This document shows, one piece after another, positions 9,971 to 21,615 of a stretch of 42,662 bases of DNA. Numbering within the stretch: position 1 is the stretch's first letter; each line of letters opens with the position of its first letter. The position numbers and the translations under genes were made by a program. A model generated the notes under the pieces. It made no database searches and had not been told where the DNA came from. It was given only the letters and a program-made list of their open reading frames with translations. The stretch lies in contig JAAAJB010000301.1 in the NCBI GenBank assembly GCA_016098155.1, positions 1 through 42,662 on the forward strand, written 5' to 3'. This DNA comes from Actinomortierella ambigua (lineage: Eukaryota; Mortierellomycota; Mortierellomycetes; Mortierellales; Mortierellaceae).

Positions 9971-11852
9971 ATGAGATTGCATTGGCTTACTGTGCTGCCG
10001 CTCATCATGTCTGCCCAGCTGGCTCGGGCTGACGACATGACCTCCCAGCAGCATTTGGACCAAGCATCTGCCTACCTTGCACAGGCAGAGTACAACCTTG
10101 CACTCCAAAGCTATGATGCGGCCATTGGTATGAGTTTTTTTGTCTTTTCCATCTCCGTCTCTCTTTTCTCTCTCGCACACACTCTCGTCTCTCTTTCTCC
10201 AACCGCAATGAGTACTAACGTCCTATTGTATACTTTCACTTTTGCATCGTAGACAAGGACCCGACCAACTTCTCGTCCTACTATAAGCGTGCGGTCACCT
10301 ATCTGACGCTGGGCAGGAACAACCAGGCGTTGGAGGACCTTACGACGATTCTCAGACTCAAGCCAGACTTTTCGCAGGCCTTGCTGCAACGCGGCAAGAT
10401 CTACACCAAGCACGGAGAGTTTGTCAAGGCCAAAGAGGATCTGTCGGCTTATCTAGCCAAGAATCCCACCGCGAGCGAGGTCCCGGAATTGCTGGCCTCC
10501 GTCGATGAGGCTGCCCTGGCGCTGACGGTCGCCAAGGCGGCTGCTGAGACTGGCAAGCACGATGAATGTATCAAGGTGCTTGGTAGTGCCGTCCTGACAG
10601 CTCCGCTGTACACACCATTCCGACTCCAGCGCGCCGAGTGCCATGTTGCACGCGGTGAGGTTGAAGAGGCGGTGAATGACTTTGTGTAAGTTTACAACCT
10701 TGCAAGAGAGAATTATTCACTCCCCTTCCTTCCTGTCAGCTTCAAAGAATGATCGGTATCCTCGACACATACTAACGATAGACTCCCAAATCCCTTCTTT
10801 TTTTTTTAGTCGAGCAACTCACAACACCGCAATGGATCCCAAACTCTTGCACCGGCTGTCGACATTGAGCTACTATTCGTTGTATTCACCTCAACAAGCA
10901 CTGGCGCAGATCAAGATGTGCATCAATTTTGATCCCGAAAACAAGCTGTGCAAAGCCCTATTCCGCAAGATCAAAACTACGGAGAAGGATATTACCAAGA
11001 TGGACGAGGATCTGGAGAATAAGCGTTGGTATGGAGCCATCAACAAGTCCGTCGGCGCTGAGAAGGGTCTTGAGCTACGTATCGAAGAAGATTCCAAGGC
11101 CATGGAAGTGGAGAACAACGCTGTCGGAAAATTGCCCAAGCGGTTACTGCTCAAGGTCTACTCTACAGCCTGTAAAGCATACACTGAGGTAAGAAACAGT
11201 GGTATGCGACTCAGTGGAAACTATTGACTTTTGATGTAATATTCAATATGTTGTTGTGGCTAATCTGTTTTATTCCTTTGGCAATTCACAGCTAAATGAC
11301 GCCAAGAACGCTCTAAAGTGGTGCACATCAACGCTCTCGCTGGACGAATCGAGCGTGGAAGGCATGGTTGGTCGTGGTATGGCGCACATGCTGAATGACG
11401 AGTTTGAGGAGGCAGTCCAAGATTTCACAAAGGCCCAGGAGCTGGCGGGCGGTCAGGACCGGAGTATCCACGAGAAGCTGAGTAAAGCCCAGCGACTGTT
11501 GAAGCAGTCGAAGCAAAAGGACTACTACAAGATTCTGGGCGTACCACGAAGCGCTTCCAAGCGCGAAATTAAGAAGGCCTTCCGCAAGCTGGCTCTTGAG
11601 TGGCATCCAGATACTTACAAGGGCGAGCTCACAAAGGATCAGGTCGAAAAGAAGATGGCGAGCCTCAACGAGGCGTACGAGGTACTGAGCGATGACGAGC
11701 TGCGACAGCGGTTTGATAACGGCGACGATCCCAATGACCAACAGTCTGGACACAACCCGTTCGCTCACTGGGGCGGCGGACCACCCATGTTTTTCCAGCC
11801 TGGCGGAAGCCAGTTTGGTCAGGGCGGTTTCCAGTTTAACTTCCAATTCTGA
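9971..11852 (+). CDS. ER-lumenal TPR/J-domain co-chaperone, DNAJC3/P58IPK-like
   Basis: Likely a co-chaperone of the ER Hsp70 (BiP/Kar2) that binds unfolded clients through TPR repeats and delivers them through its J domain. There are four exons (9971-10127, 10253-10685, 10810-11188, 11292-11852) that splice to 509 residues; human DNAJC3 is about 504. Donors are GTATGA, GTAAGT and GTAAGA, with phases 1, 2 and 0 all consistent. The first 20 residues form a signal peptide with a hydrophobic core ([11 protein letters not shown]) ending in ARA. TPR helices fill residues about 25-385, with the typical A-x-Y-x-LAL and G-R-x-x-QAL patterns. The J domain starts at DYYKILGV (about residue 400), has the HPD tripeptide in WHPDTYKGE, and is followed by a short Gly/Phe tail ending FQFNFQF. 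There is no KDEL, as is usual for this family. Confidence 0.93.
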
Positions 11853-11859
11853 TACAAAT

Positions 11860-11865
11860 AATAAA
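11860..11865 (+). terminator. AATAAA signal of the DnaJ co-chaperone gene
   Basis: AATAAA eight bases after the TGA stop. With only 152 bases between this stop and the next start codon (12005), termination and the next promoter must share a compact region. Confidence 0.45.
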
Positions 11866-12004
11866 GATATACACAAAGCACAATGTGGAAGACATTGGTA
11901 ACCCAGTCACAAAGTGGGCAAAGTTGGCCAAAGTGGGATGTTCAAAAAAGGTCCATCGCGTCTCCTGAAATTATTCTCATTTGCCTGTCGAATTTGAAAA
12001 CCTC

Positions 12005-15000
12005 ATGGCGCCCAAGAAAAAGAACAAGTATGCTAATGCGGGCGCAAGAGGGTTTGCTACAACGAGCATCCCCAAGGCCAAGCCTGTCTTACCGCCACCT
12101 GAAGACGAGGTGGAGGAGGCTACAGCAGTATCAGCCACGGCCGCGGATCAGCAGGCAACAACATCCGCAGCGTCTGCGACCTCCAGGGATGCACAGCCAC
12201 AAGCGAGTCCTGCTGTAGGGGAGACTACGCATGCGGAGCCGCATGTGCCGGAGGCCGCCGAGGATGAGAATGCCATGTTAGCCGAGAAACTCGAGTTTTT
12301 ATCGCTGAAGAAGGTCGATGCCTTTGTGGGCCAGTCGCAGCTGGCCAATGTCGAGACGCTGCCGAGCATCAAAATGGAGCAGGACTTGGAAAACAATGCG
12401 GTTCGGTTACTAAAGGAGCTCGACGCCAAGAATTCCTGTAAGTCGCTGAGGAGGGTGGAGAAAGAAAGGGGGCATGGTGGTGAGGGTAGGATAGCTGTGG
12501 TCGCAATGCAAAACCTCTTACAATATCCTTCCATTGTTATTTTTACTCTTTATCATTATCATTATCATTATTTAGCATCTTTTAGGTCTTCGTTGCACCT
12601 CAGCAAGGAGCAGTTCATATCCAAGGTCAATGTGACATATTTGTCGCTCCTGCGTCTGGGATTTAAGAAAGATGATGTGGAGGAGGCACTCAAGCACACC
12701 TTCACAGGGGAACCTGAGGATGCGCTGGATTGGGTAAGGGTCATTTTCGGCATTTCAGGAAGAGGCGATATCATGCTTCTTCGCCTCGTTGTGAGCTCAC
12801 TCCAAAAGGACAATTGTTTCGTAGCTCTGCCTGCATCTGGACTCTGAAAAGTTGCCGCTAGGGTTCGTCGATAAGGCATACTATGACGAAGGTGCGTATG
12901 AATTCTGCATGAGTGGCTTTGGATGCTATTTGGGTTGAGAAAGAAATATCAGGTCTCTAACTCTGATAGTGTTGATTGTTTATGACAGACATTATGATCT
13001 CGTTGCACACACCCATTCAACAAGCTCCTACTGCGCCATATACGCCGAGTCTTCCAGAATCAGTTACTTTGGCGCCGCATGTTACCAAGGTAGGCTACTC
13101 AGCATGCTAAAGGTCTGGTTCTCATGAGCGTATTACTGTGAGTTACAATGTGGCTAAGAAATAGCACATCTCTTACGTCGTTCTTAAACAGCCACAAGGG
13201 AAATCACTGCAAGTTGAGCCATCTGACGTGCATAAACAATGGATCCTCCAACAGGCGCTTCAGGAAGACTCGGATGACGAAGAGAATCTTGATCCCAACG
13301 AGCGTTATGTCCAATACAAGATGGCCATGACGCAGCTCCAGGAAGAACTCTCCAGCGCCCAAACAATTTCCAATCCAGCGGAGAAGAAGGCTGTCACGCG
13401 CAAGCTGGACACGCTGCGGTCGAAGATCAATGACCTCGATATCGACTTTGCATTTGACGTTAAGATTGCGGAGCAAATGCTTAAGCAGCGAGTCAGTGAG
13501 GAGAAGAAGCAAAAGAAGAAGGCGCAGCGAAAGAAGGAGAAGGAAGAGGCCGCAGCCGCCGCCGCCGCAGCAGCAGCAGCAGCTACTGCGGACGAAGACG
13601 ACACAGGAGTAGGCATTGGAGGAGACGAAGATGGTGGCCTGCTCGGCGGCCTGTGGGGGCAGGACGATTCGGTACCTACAGCAGTGGAATCGTCGTCATC
13701 GAGCCAAACAACGCCGATCGTCCAACTCAAGATGGCTAATATTGGATGGAGTGGTGGGTCGCCCAAGACGGTGCTGGCCGAGTTTTGTCGCAAGAAGGAC
13801 AAACAATCTAGCATTGCATTCAAAAAAGCTGCTCGATCTGTCCCTTCCGCAGCCATGGCCAAGGTCACGATCACCTGGTCTAATGGGAGCTCGATATCGG
13901 AGGAGATGGTAGACCTTGGGTGCGAAAACATGACCGAGGCTGAAAACTACGTGGCAACCAAAATGCTGTTTGAGTTGGCATCGGATCTCCCTATGTATCG
14001 GTCGCTTCCACCTACCTACAAGGACGCTTGGCTGGAATGGCTCGAGGAGAAGGAGGCCGCCGGAAAACTAGCGAAGAGGAAGATCGACAGCGAGCGCCTG
14101 CAGTTCATCAAAACGCTTGTGGCAAGCGCAGTATCCAAGCGATCGGCGGGGGCCAAGGTTGGATCAAAATCACCAGCGAATGGCAAGGATGGAGGTCAGT
14201 CTGGTGACTCTGCAGCATCGACAGTGTTAACGACGACCATCGTGGATAACCCCATTAGTCGTGCTGGTCGAGTGCTGCAAGAAAAATGGCAGAAGCGTCT
14301 CCAGTTGGCCAACCACAAGAAGTTGTTTGAGACGCGCCGAGAGCTTCCCATCTTCCATTTCCGACAACAAATCCTCGACAGTCTGCAGAAACACCAAGTG
14401 ATGATTGTCTCTGGTGAGACGGGATGCGGTAAGAGTACCCAGGTACCGCAGTACCTGGCCGAGCATATGCTGGAGCTAGGTCTAGGCGATCAATGCGACA
14501 TTGTGTGTACCCAACCACGTCGAATCTCTGCCATCTCGATTGCCCACCGTGTCTCGGAAGAGTTGGGCGATGCGCGCAACTCTGCGGGCAAGCCTAATAC
14601 CTTGGTTGGTTACCAGATCCGACTCGAGTCTAGAGTGGCGAGCTCCAACATTCTCAAGTTTTGTACGACTGTAAGTCGACCTGGCAAAGTCTGGTGGGGT
14701 GCGGAGGAAAATAAGTGCACTTTTGCTTGGGGGGAGTTGCAAAGTATGTTAACCCGTTGATTTTTCTTCCCTGTAGGGTATTTTGCTGCGACGACTGGAG
14801 AGTGACAAGACCTTGAAGGGCGTGACACACCTTGTCATCGACGAAGTGCACGAACGAACAATTGAGTCTGATTTCCTACTCATCATTCTCAAAAGGTTGC
14901 TGCCTGTTCGACCTGACCTTCGGTAAGTATTTTTTTTTCAGTCAATGTCCAAGCGATGAATGTTTATTAAACTGATTTGCAGATGAAAGGCTTTATCAAT

Positions 15001-17353
15001 CTAATCTACTCACAAATATCTTTTTCTTCGAACCCCTGCTCCTAATTGCAGCATCATTTTGATGAGTGCGACAGTAGATGCCCAACGCTTCTCAAATTAC
15101 TTTGGGGGTTGTCCGATTTTGGAGGTTCCCGGCAGAACATTCCCCGTCCATGCCCATTTCCTGGAAGAGGTAGTCGATGCCACCGGATACACGCTTGAGG
15201 AAGACTCGGAATACGCCGTTCAACTCCAGCGAGACATCCAAGGTATGTGTGTGTGTTGTTGTTGTTTGTAAGCATAATAATTAATACTCGAGCAGACCAC
15301 TTGCGCAAAAATTAATCTCGATTTTTCTTTTATTCCATGAGTAGACAAAGGCACTGTGAACGTCTCTGGCAGAGGAGCCAGCAAGCAGAGGGTCGCGTTG
15401 AGATTCGAAAGGGAATCGGAGCACTCTGTTAATGCAGGATCGCATGAACCACAATCACGGCTGTCAGTGGTCGATGGCAGTCTGGAACAGCAGCAGGCTG
15501 GTCCCGACCTCGTGAATCGCACGGCGCTGATGATGGAACGCATTGACGAGAATAAGATCAACTACGATCTGATCCAGTTGTTGCTAGAGCACATTTGCTT
15601 TCCCGACAAGCGGCCCTCGCGGGGCCAAGGCGCAGATTCGCAACAACAGCAGGCGTTCCAGGTGCCCAACACTGGAGCCATCTTGATATTTTTGCCAGGA
15701 ATGCCCGAGATCCGCAAGCTGTTCGATACATTGAAAGGTCATCGCCAGTTTGGAGACGAGACCCATTTTTCGTTGTGGCCCTTGCACAGTTCGATTTCGT
15801 CCGAAGGCCAGTCCCAGGTGTTTGACGTGCCACCTCCGGGCATCCGCAAGATCGTGTTGGCGACCAACATCGCCGAGACGGGTATTACGATCCCAGATGT
15901 GACTGTGGTGATTGACACGGGCAAGTCCAAGCAGATCAAGTTTGACGAGAAGCGGCGAGTGACTCAACTGCAAGAACGGTTCATCGCACGAGCCAATGCC
16001 CGTCAGCGTCGTGGTCGTGCCGGTCGTGTCCAAGAGGGCATTTGTTTCCACCTGTTTTCCAGCGAGACATTTGAGCATGGCATGCCCGAGTTTCAAGCAC
16101 CCGAGATTCTGCGCATGCCTCTTGAGGAGGTTTGCTTGATGATCAAGATGTGCGAGCTCGGCAAGATTGCCGACGTGATGGCAAGCGCACTGGATGCACC
16201 TCCAGCCAAGGCCGTCGAGAACGCCATTCTGGCCTTGCAGTCGGTACGGGCCTTGACGGCAGAGGAAGTATTGACGCCGCTTGGTCTCCATTTAGCCAAC
16301 CTGCCTGTCGACGTGCATATCGGCAAGATGATTCTCTTTGGAGCCATCTTTAGGTGTCTGGACCCAATTCTGACCATGGCCGCCATGTTGAGCTTCAAGT
16401 CGCCGTTTGTAACCCCCTTTGGTGCCGAGGACGAGGCGGATGCTGCCAAGGCACGGTTCAAGCTAGCAGACTCTGACATGATGACGTGGTACAATGCCTA
16501 CCTTGGATGGCGATCGCAATTGGAGGCGCGGCCCAAGGGGATCTACGAGTATTGCCGCAAGCATTTCTTGAGTTACCAAAACTTGACGATGATCGAGGAC
16601 ATGAAGAAGCAGTTTCTGGGATTCTTGGTCGGTTCAGGATTTGTCAAGATTGAAGATGCAGAGACCAAGAAGCAGCTCGATCGCGATCGTGTCATGTGGC
16701 GTAAGGTTGCCCTGTGTCCAGTCCTGCCCGAGTACAATCAACACAGCTGGTCGATCCCGGTCATCAATGCGGCGATCACTGCAGGCATGTATCCCAAGGT
16801 GATGCAGTCAACGGAGGGACCCGGCAAGAGCTATGTCACAGGTCCGCGCCAGGAAGCCGTGTGGATGCATCCTTCGTCCGTCAACTTTTCCAAGCCTTCT
16901 GGAACCAAGGACCTCATGAACGCGGGTGTGGGCACGAGCCCCTGGTTTGTCTTCAACAGCTTGATCAAGTCAACCAGGATGTACGTCTGGGAGAGTTGCC
17001 GAGTGGGACAGTTCCCACTGGTGCTCCTTGGAGGAGACTTGGAGATCAAGCATCACGCAAAGCTGGTCGCGCTGGACAAATGGATCCAGTTCAAGTGCCA
17101 CGCCAAGACGGCGGTGGTGCTCAAGGCGATGAGGGGAGAGCTGGACAAGATTCTGAAGAAGAGGATTGATGCACCCGGCCGGTCGCTCAAAGACGAAGAG
17201 GAGCGGTGGCTCAAGATGGTCGTGTCGATCCTGGAAGGGGAGGACAATGTGCTCAAGGTTGACGAAAAGAGCAGCGGGGTCAAGATGTTCAAGGAGCACC
17301 ATGACAACAGCATTCGTCGTGCGGCCAATGGTCGTTCAGATGGCTCACGTTGA
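12005..17353 (+). CDS. DExH-box RNA helicase, DHX29/DHX57/Ucp12 type
   Basis: A large DEAH/RHA helicase. Relatives act in translation initiation on structured mRNAs (DHX29) or have unknown roles (yeast YLR419W, S. pombe ucp12). Eight exons (12005-12437, 12576-12733, 12825-12891, 12989-13089, 13192-14670, 14777-14922, 15052-15242, 15345-17353) splice to 1527 residues in frame. The start [17 protein letters not shown] is the family-typical basic N-terminus. A UBA-like helix ([15 protein letters not shown]) follows near residue 160, then [15 protein letters not shown]. Helicase motifs in order are [11 protein letters not shown] (about 660), Ia TQPRR, II DEVH (about 768), [19 protein letters not shown] and [10 protein letters not shown] (about 1078). 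HA2 and OB-fold regions complete the C-terminus. An Ala/Lys-rich stretch (about 355-380) looks like a coiled spacer. Intron 1 lacks in-frame stops; see findings. Confidence 0.93.
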
Positions 17354-17541
17354 GTGTTGTTTATAAAGTCACTCGTTTGCATGCCATAACCTTCGCCTTT
17401 GCGAATTGAATGTATTTGGAGGGTGAGGTGAGGAATGATTACGTACACAAGGGCGCAGATAGAGAGGGAGGGCCAGGAATCTACGTATGGTGGAGACGAG
17501 CTATATGTCCAGGGTCAATATCGAAGACTGGTGCATCATTC

Positions 17542-19073
17542 TTATTCTACAAGGCGCTCTGTACGGTATGCGGCATTGTGGTGGCCTTGGGCCATGGCCT
17601 CTTTGTACCACGCGACGGCCTTGGTGATGTTGTGGGGGAGGCCCATCAGGCCCTTCTCGTACATGAGTCCGAGATGGAACTGTGCAGCAGGGTTCTCTTG
17701 ATCGGCTTCCTGTCTGTAAAAGGACACAATCTGCTCATTTGACTGGACTTGCGACCGGCGGCGATCTTTCAGTAGTTGAAGGTGGCTCTGTACATCAGAG
17801 TTGTCCTCGTCGGCCACTCTGCGAAAACAGGCTTCCGCTCGGTCGTCGCTCTGCTTGACGCTGATTCCAAGCTCATAGATGGTCCCAAGGGCAACATAAG
17901 CCATTTTAATACCATTTTCCGAGCTTCTCTTGAACCATTCGGCAGCCTTTTTGTCGTTCTGCTCAACGCCGCGACCGAAATCGTACATTGCGCCGAGTTT
18001 GTATTGTGCCAATGGCTGGTCCTGCATGGCTGCTTCGTGGTACCACTCCGCCGCCAAAACAAAGTTCTGCGGAACACCACGCCCGCTCTCATAGAGCATA
18101 CCAATGTGGAGCTGAGAATGGAAATAGCCATTTTCAGCCGCCTCCAGAAACCATGCGGCGGCCTCCTCTGGATCCTCCTCGACCCCGCGACCTGTATTGA
18201 ACATAAAGCCTAAACTGTGCTGAGCCACTACAGCTCCTTGGTTTGCCGCCTGAAGATACAGATGATAGGCTTCATGGTGGTCTCGGCGAACTCCTATGCC
18301 ATTCGAGTACATGTAGGCGAGGTTCTCCTGTGCGCGAGCATTGTTTTGATTTGAAGCCATGCGGAGCCACCGGTATGCCTCAGAGTCGTTCTGTTTTACC
18401 CCGCATCCATAGAAGTACATTGAGCCAACGTGAAACTGGGCCTCAGGATGGTCTAGCTGTGCTGCCTTGAGGCGCCACATAAACGCCTTGCTATCATTTC
18501 GCTTTACACCTGGGGTGCCGCCACCGTACATGGTGCCGCCACTGTACATGGTGCCAAGGAGAAGAATGGCAGAAATGTGATCTTTGGAGGCAGCGCTGTG
18601 AATGAGTGATAGGGCTTCAGCACGGCTAGATACTTCCTTCTTCTCACCGTCTCGATTCTTCAAGAGCGTGAATCCAAGGCGGTACTGAGCAGCAGCATGG
18701 CCCTGAAGCGCTGCCTTTCGAAACCAGAATATGGCGGTGGGAAGGTCTTTGTGGTAGTGAACCTCCCCGAGACGCAGCTGGGCAACGGCGGCACCACGTC
18801 TGGCAGCTTTCTCGTACCAGTAAAGCGCAGCCCCACCATGGTTGGGAAGGCCTAAGCCTTCTTGATGTATATCTGCAAGCGCTACTTGTGCCGAGGTGTC
18901 CTCATGCTCAGCAGCGTAGGTAAGTTCCATCAGGTCCAGGCTCTTTGGGTCGTCGTCGTCCTAAACATGCAGGGCAAAAGGAGCTGTATTAGGGAATTTG
19001 GTCGAAACCCCCCCCCCCGTACAGGGAAAGGACCATTGCATGTGTTCCATTCTCTATGAAGTCAATTTACCAT
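17542..19073 (-). CDS. Sel1-repeat protein, paralogue A
   Basis: A solenoid of about 11 Sel1-like repeats (36 residues each, pattern A-x-x-x-LG-x-MY-x-x-G-x-GV-x-x-x-x-x-x-A-x-x-W-x-x-x-AA). It probably acts as a protein-binding scaffold; no catalytic residue is seen. The main exon is 18960-17542. Its reading frame runs upstream of the first ATG (18930) to an acceptor TTTAG and begins with four Asp codons and PKSLDLMELTY. An ATG at 19073-19071 is followed at once by GTAAAT. Splicing out 19070-18961 (110 bp, phase 0) joins the ATG to GAC and gives 473 residues. Starting at 18930 without the intron (462 residues) is the alternative. No signal peptide or membrane segment is seen. It converges with the helicase gene, with 188 bp between stop codons. 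Confidence 0.85.
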
Positions 19074-19132
19074 GATGCGTAAAGGTAGATGGTGAAGAAA
19101 TTCATAAAATCACAGCAGCCCCTCTCACTCCT

Positions 19133-19138
19133 TTTATT
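19133..19138 (-). terminator. AATAAA signal directly after the paralogue B stop codon
   Basis: On the minus strand the stop TAA of paralogue B is followed immediately by AATAAA. The next gene, A, starts only 65 bp past the stop, so this may be the functional poly(A) signal of a very compact terminator. Confidence 0.4.
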
Positions 19139-20097
19139 TTAGGATAGACGTGCACTGTGAAACTGATGTCTTGCGTCTGCGTTTGAGTGGCTTTGGGCAG
19201 CCGCTTTGCTATACCACTCCACTGCCTGGCGAAGATCCTTTGGCACGCCTAGCAGGCCCTTCTCGTAGATCATCCCCATGCAGAACTGGGCTCCTGCAAC
19301 ACCCCTCTCGGCTTCTTGCCGGTACCACTCGACAATCTGATGATCTACGAGAAGGGCTACCTGGTCCTGGAGCTGCAGCTCTTGGAGGTGGAGCTCTGCA
19401 TCTTTGTGTCGATTTCGACTGGACCTACGGTACCAAGAAATCGCCATCGATCGGTTACGATCGACCATGATGCCTAGCTCGTACATCACTCCAAGACAGA
19501 ACTGAGCCTCAAAGTAACCTTTGTGCGCACTTCGAATGTACAGGCTCAGCGCCAGGTCATCGTTCTGCTCTACGCCCTTCCCCAGATCGTGCAGCCAGCC
19601 CAGATTGTTGAGTCCAACGCTGTCCCCTTGCGCGGCCGATTGTCGGTACCAGTGGGCTGCCTGTGTCACGTCCTGCTCGACCCAGCGACCGATGCTGTAC
19701 ATCAGACCAAAGCTGGCCTGCGCGCCTGAATGGCCCTGAAGGCTTGCTTCCCGGTACCATAGCCACGCGTCGGGGTCGCTACGTGGAGTGTTTCGTCCGT
19801 AATAGTACGCATGTCCAAGATGGTATTGTGCTCTTGCATCGCCGCCTCTTGCAGCCTTTTTGAACCACTCCAGCGAGATTGGGCCGCTCATAGGCACTTT
19901 GTATCCGATAGCATACAAGTCGGCCAGCGCAATGTGTGCGCCTACATCGTGACGCAGCTCCGCGTCATAGTAGAGCTCCATAAGATCTCTTTGTGGGTGC
20001 TGCAGAAGAATTAGGGACAAGGTCTCAGGTGTGTGAGCCACGAACAAAGCTACGGATACCCCTTGCAATGTGTAAGAGACAATGCAATGCTTACCAT
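19139..20097 (-). CDS. Sel1-repeat protein, paralogue B
   Basis: The shortest member of the array, with about 7 Sel1-like repeats (for example FGLMYSIGRWVEQDVTQAAH) and the array-specific C-terminal block with the motif YEKGLLGVPKD. The proposed start is ATG at 20097-20095, followed directly by donor GTAAGC. The 95-bp phase-0 intron (20094-20000) ends in CTGCAG, and exon 2 (19999-19139) opens HPQRDLMELYYDAE, aligned with DLMELTYAAE of A. The spliced protein has 287 residues. Without splicing, the open frame upstream contains no ATG before the internal one at 19981, which supports the intron. The promoter must lie in the 130 bp after the stop of paralogue C or further upstream. Confidence 0.82.
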
Positions 20098-20227
20098 GAT
20101 GTAAGAAGAATGAAAGAGAATGAAGGGGAAGAATGAACGAATGGAGGGGGAGGGGGGAGAATCGCTGTAAACAAAAAACAAATATGGACTACAGGCTACC
20201 TCCTTGCTTGTGCCTCGTTCGACATCT

Positions 20228-21490
20228 CTATGAGACAATGCACAGCGACAAAGCGCCGTTCAGTCTCGTACGGCAGTGCTGCCACCTCTGGCTTGCATGG
20301 ACATGGCCCTCTGCCGCCGCACCCTGGTACAGAGCGATGGCTTGGCCGGTGTTCACGTCTACACCAAAAAGACCTTTCTCGTGGATGAATCCCAGGCTGT
20401 ACTGTGCTGCGACAACTATTGCAGAGTCGTGCTCTCGTTTGGCTTGCTGTCTGTACCATTTCACGGCCTCTCGGTCAGTCGGGGCCTCCACATTCTGGTC
20501 AGTCGTCTCCTTCTCCAGCAGCAACAACAGTTGGAGATGAGCGTCTGCGTCCACCAGCCCCTGACTAGCTGCCTTCCTGTACCAAGCTCTAGCCTCGTCT
20601 AGGCTCCGAGGCACACGAAACCCCAACTCGTATGCGAGGCCGAGGCGGAACTGTGCCTCGGGATTGCCCTGGTTCGCACTCTTCCTGGCAAAGTAGGCCG
20701 CCAGCCCACTGTCGGGCTTTTCGACCCCTTGTCCAAAGTCATACATCTCAGCCATCTTGCTCTGTGCTAGCGCATCTCCTTGTTCGGCCGCTTGGCGATA
20801 CCAGTAAGCGGCCTTGGTGTGATCGGGATGGAGGCCATCCGAATTCGGATCATCACCTTTCTCAGTGAAAGTAGTGGTGGTGGTGGTGGTAGCAGTGGCG
20901 TAGATCGCGCCGAGCGCGAGTTGTGCAGGCAGGCAGCCCTGAATCGCCGCGATGCGAAACCAACGCATGGCTTCGGTGTGGCACTGTTCGACGCCACGCC
21001 CTTGCTGAAACATGCGTCCCAACTCGTACTGTGCTAGCGAATACCCTTGCTGGGCTGCGTCCTGATACAACTGTATGGCCTCGACGGCGTTCCCATTGCC
21101 GTCATCACGATCGTCGTTGTCGTCGTCGTCGTCGTCGTCATCGTGGTCATGGGTGAGAGACATTCGTTGAACAAGACCTGCCAGTCGGTACTGAGCCACA
21201 GGATGGCCTTGGTTGGCCGCTTTGGAGTACCAGAACCGAGCAAGATCGTGTTCTATGGTGTTAAACGCGTCAGCAGTACCTTGTTCGTACATCTCGGCTA
21301 ACACAACCTGAGCGCGTACATCGCCGTACTCGGCATCACGCGTTAGCTCCGACAGGGTTCTCCTAGGTTTGTCTCTATGATTCTGGCTCTCGGAGAAGGG
21401 GGGGGGGAAGGTGGGGAAAAAATCAGCCTTTAGCGCGTGAAAAGCGGCGAGGCGAAGGTTATGTTAGCCTGTTCATTGAAGACTCACCAT
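20228..21490 (-). CDS. Sel1-repeat protein, paralogue C
   Basis: About 8 Sel1-like repeats (for example LGRMFQQGRGVEQCHTEAMR). An Asp-rich insert (about residues 80-95) lies in a repeat linker, and the Thr-rich loop TATTTTTTTF is another linker expansion. The C-terminal block reads HEKGLFGVDVNTGQ. The ATG at 21490-21488 is followed at once by GTGAGT. The intron 21487-21383 (105 bp, phase 0) ends CCAG, and exon 2 (21382-20228) starts NHRDKPRRTLSELTRDAEYGD, aligned with the N-termini of A and B. The spliced protein has 385 residues. The unspliced frame has no ATG upstream of the repeat region: its first codons before MYEQG are non-ATG. That is the strongest single support for the ATG-only first exon. 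Confidence 0.84.
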
Positions 21491-21582
21491 GTGCAGCAAT
21501 GAATGATTCAACAGACAATGGAAGCATGCTTGTGAACAAAAAAATTATATTTTTGTTTGGCGGCCGTGCAGTGCGGATTGCA

Positions 21583-21605
21583 AAAAAAAAAAAAAAAAAA
21601 AAAAA
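21583..21605. repeat. A23/T23 homopolymer between paralogues D and C
   Basis: A run of 23 A on the plus strand, so 23 T in the direction of transcription, starting 10 bases after the stop codon of paralogue D. It lies within the 125-bp spacer before the start of paralogue C. Homopolymers of this length are length-unstable. Confidence 0.85.
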
Positions 21606-21615
21606 TAGGGGGGTA

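Noticed and set aside
11328..11876. 182-codon minus-strand ORF across the J domain
   Set aside because: Antisense shadow of the well-supported DnaJ exon 4.
15001..15060. TTCGAACCCC near 15028 as a tRNA T-loop (B box)
   Set aside because: It lies in a helicase intron, and no cloverleaf, A box or matching acceptor stem surrounds it.
15584..16291. 235-codon minus-strand ORF in the helicase gene
   Set aside because: Antisense of the helicase C-terminal domains (motif V/VI region); no domain of its own.
21583..21605. A23 run as the poly(A) tail of a retrocopied gene
   Set aside because: There is no intronless gene on the plus strand ending there, and no target-site duplication was evident. The adjacent genes are on the minus strand and appear to keep introns.
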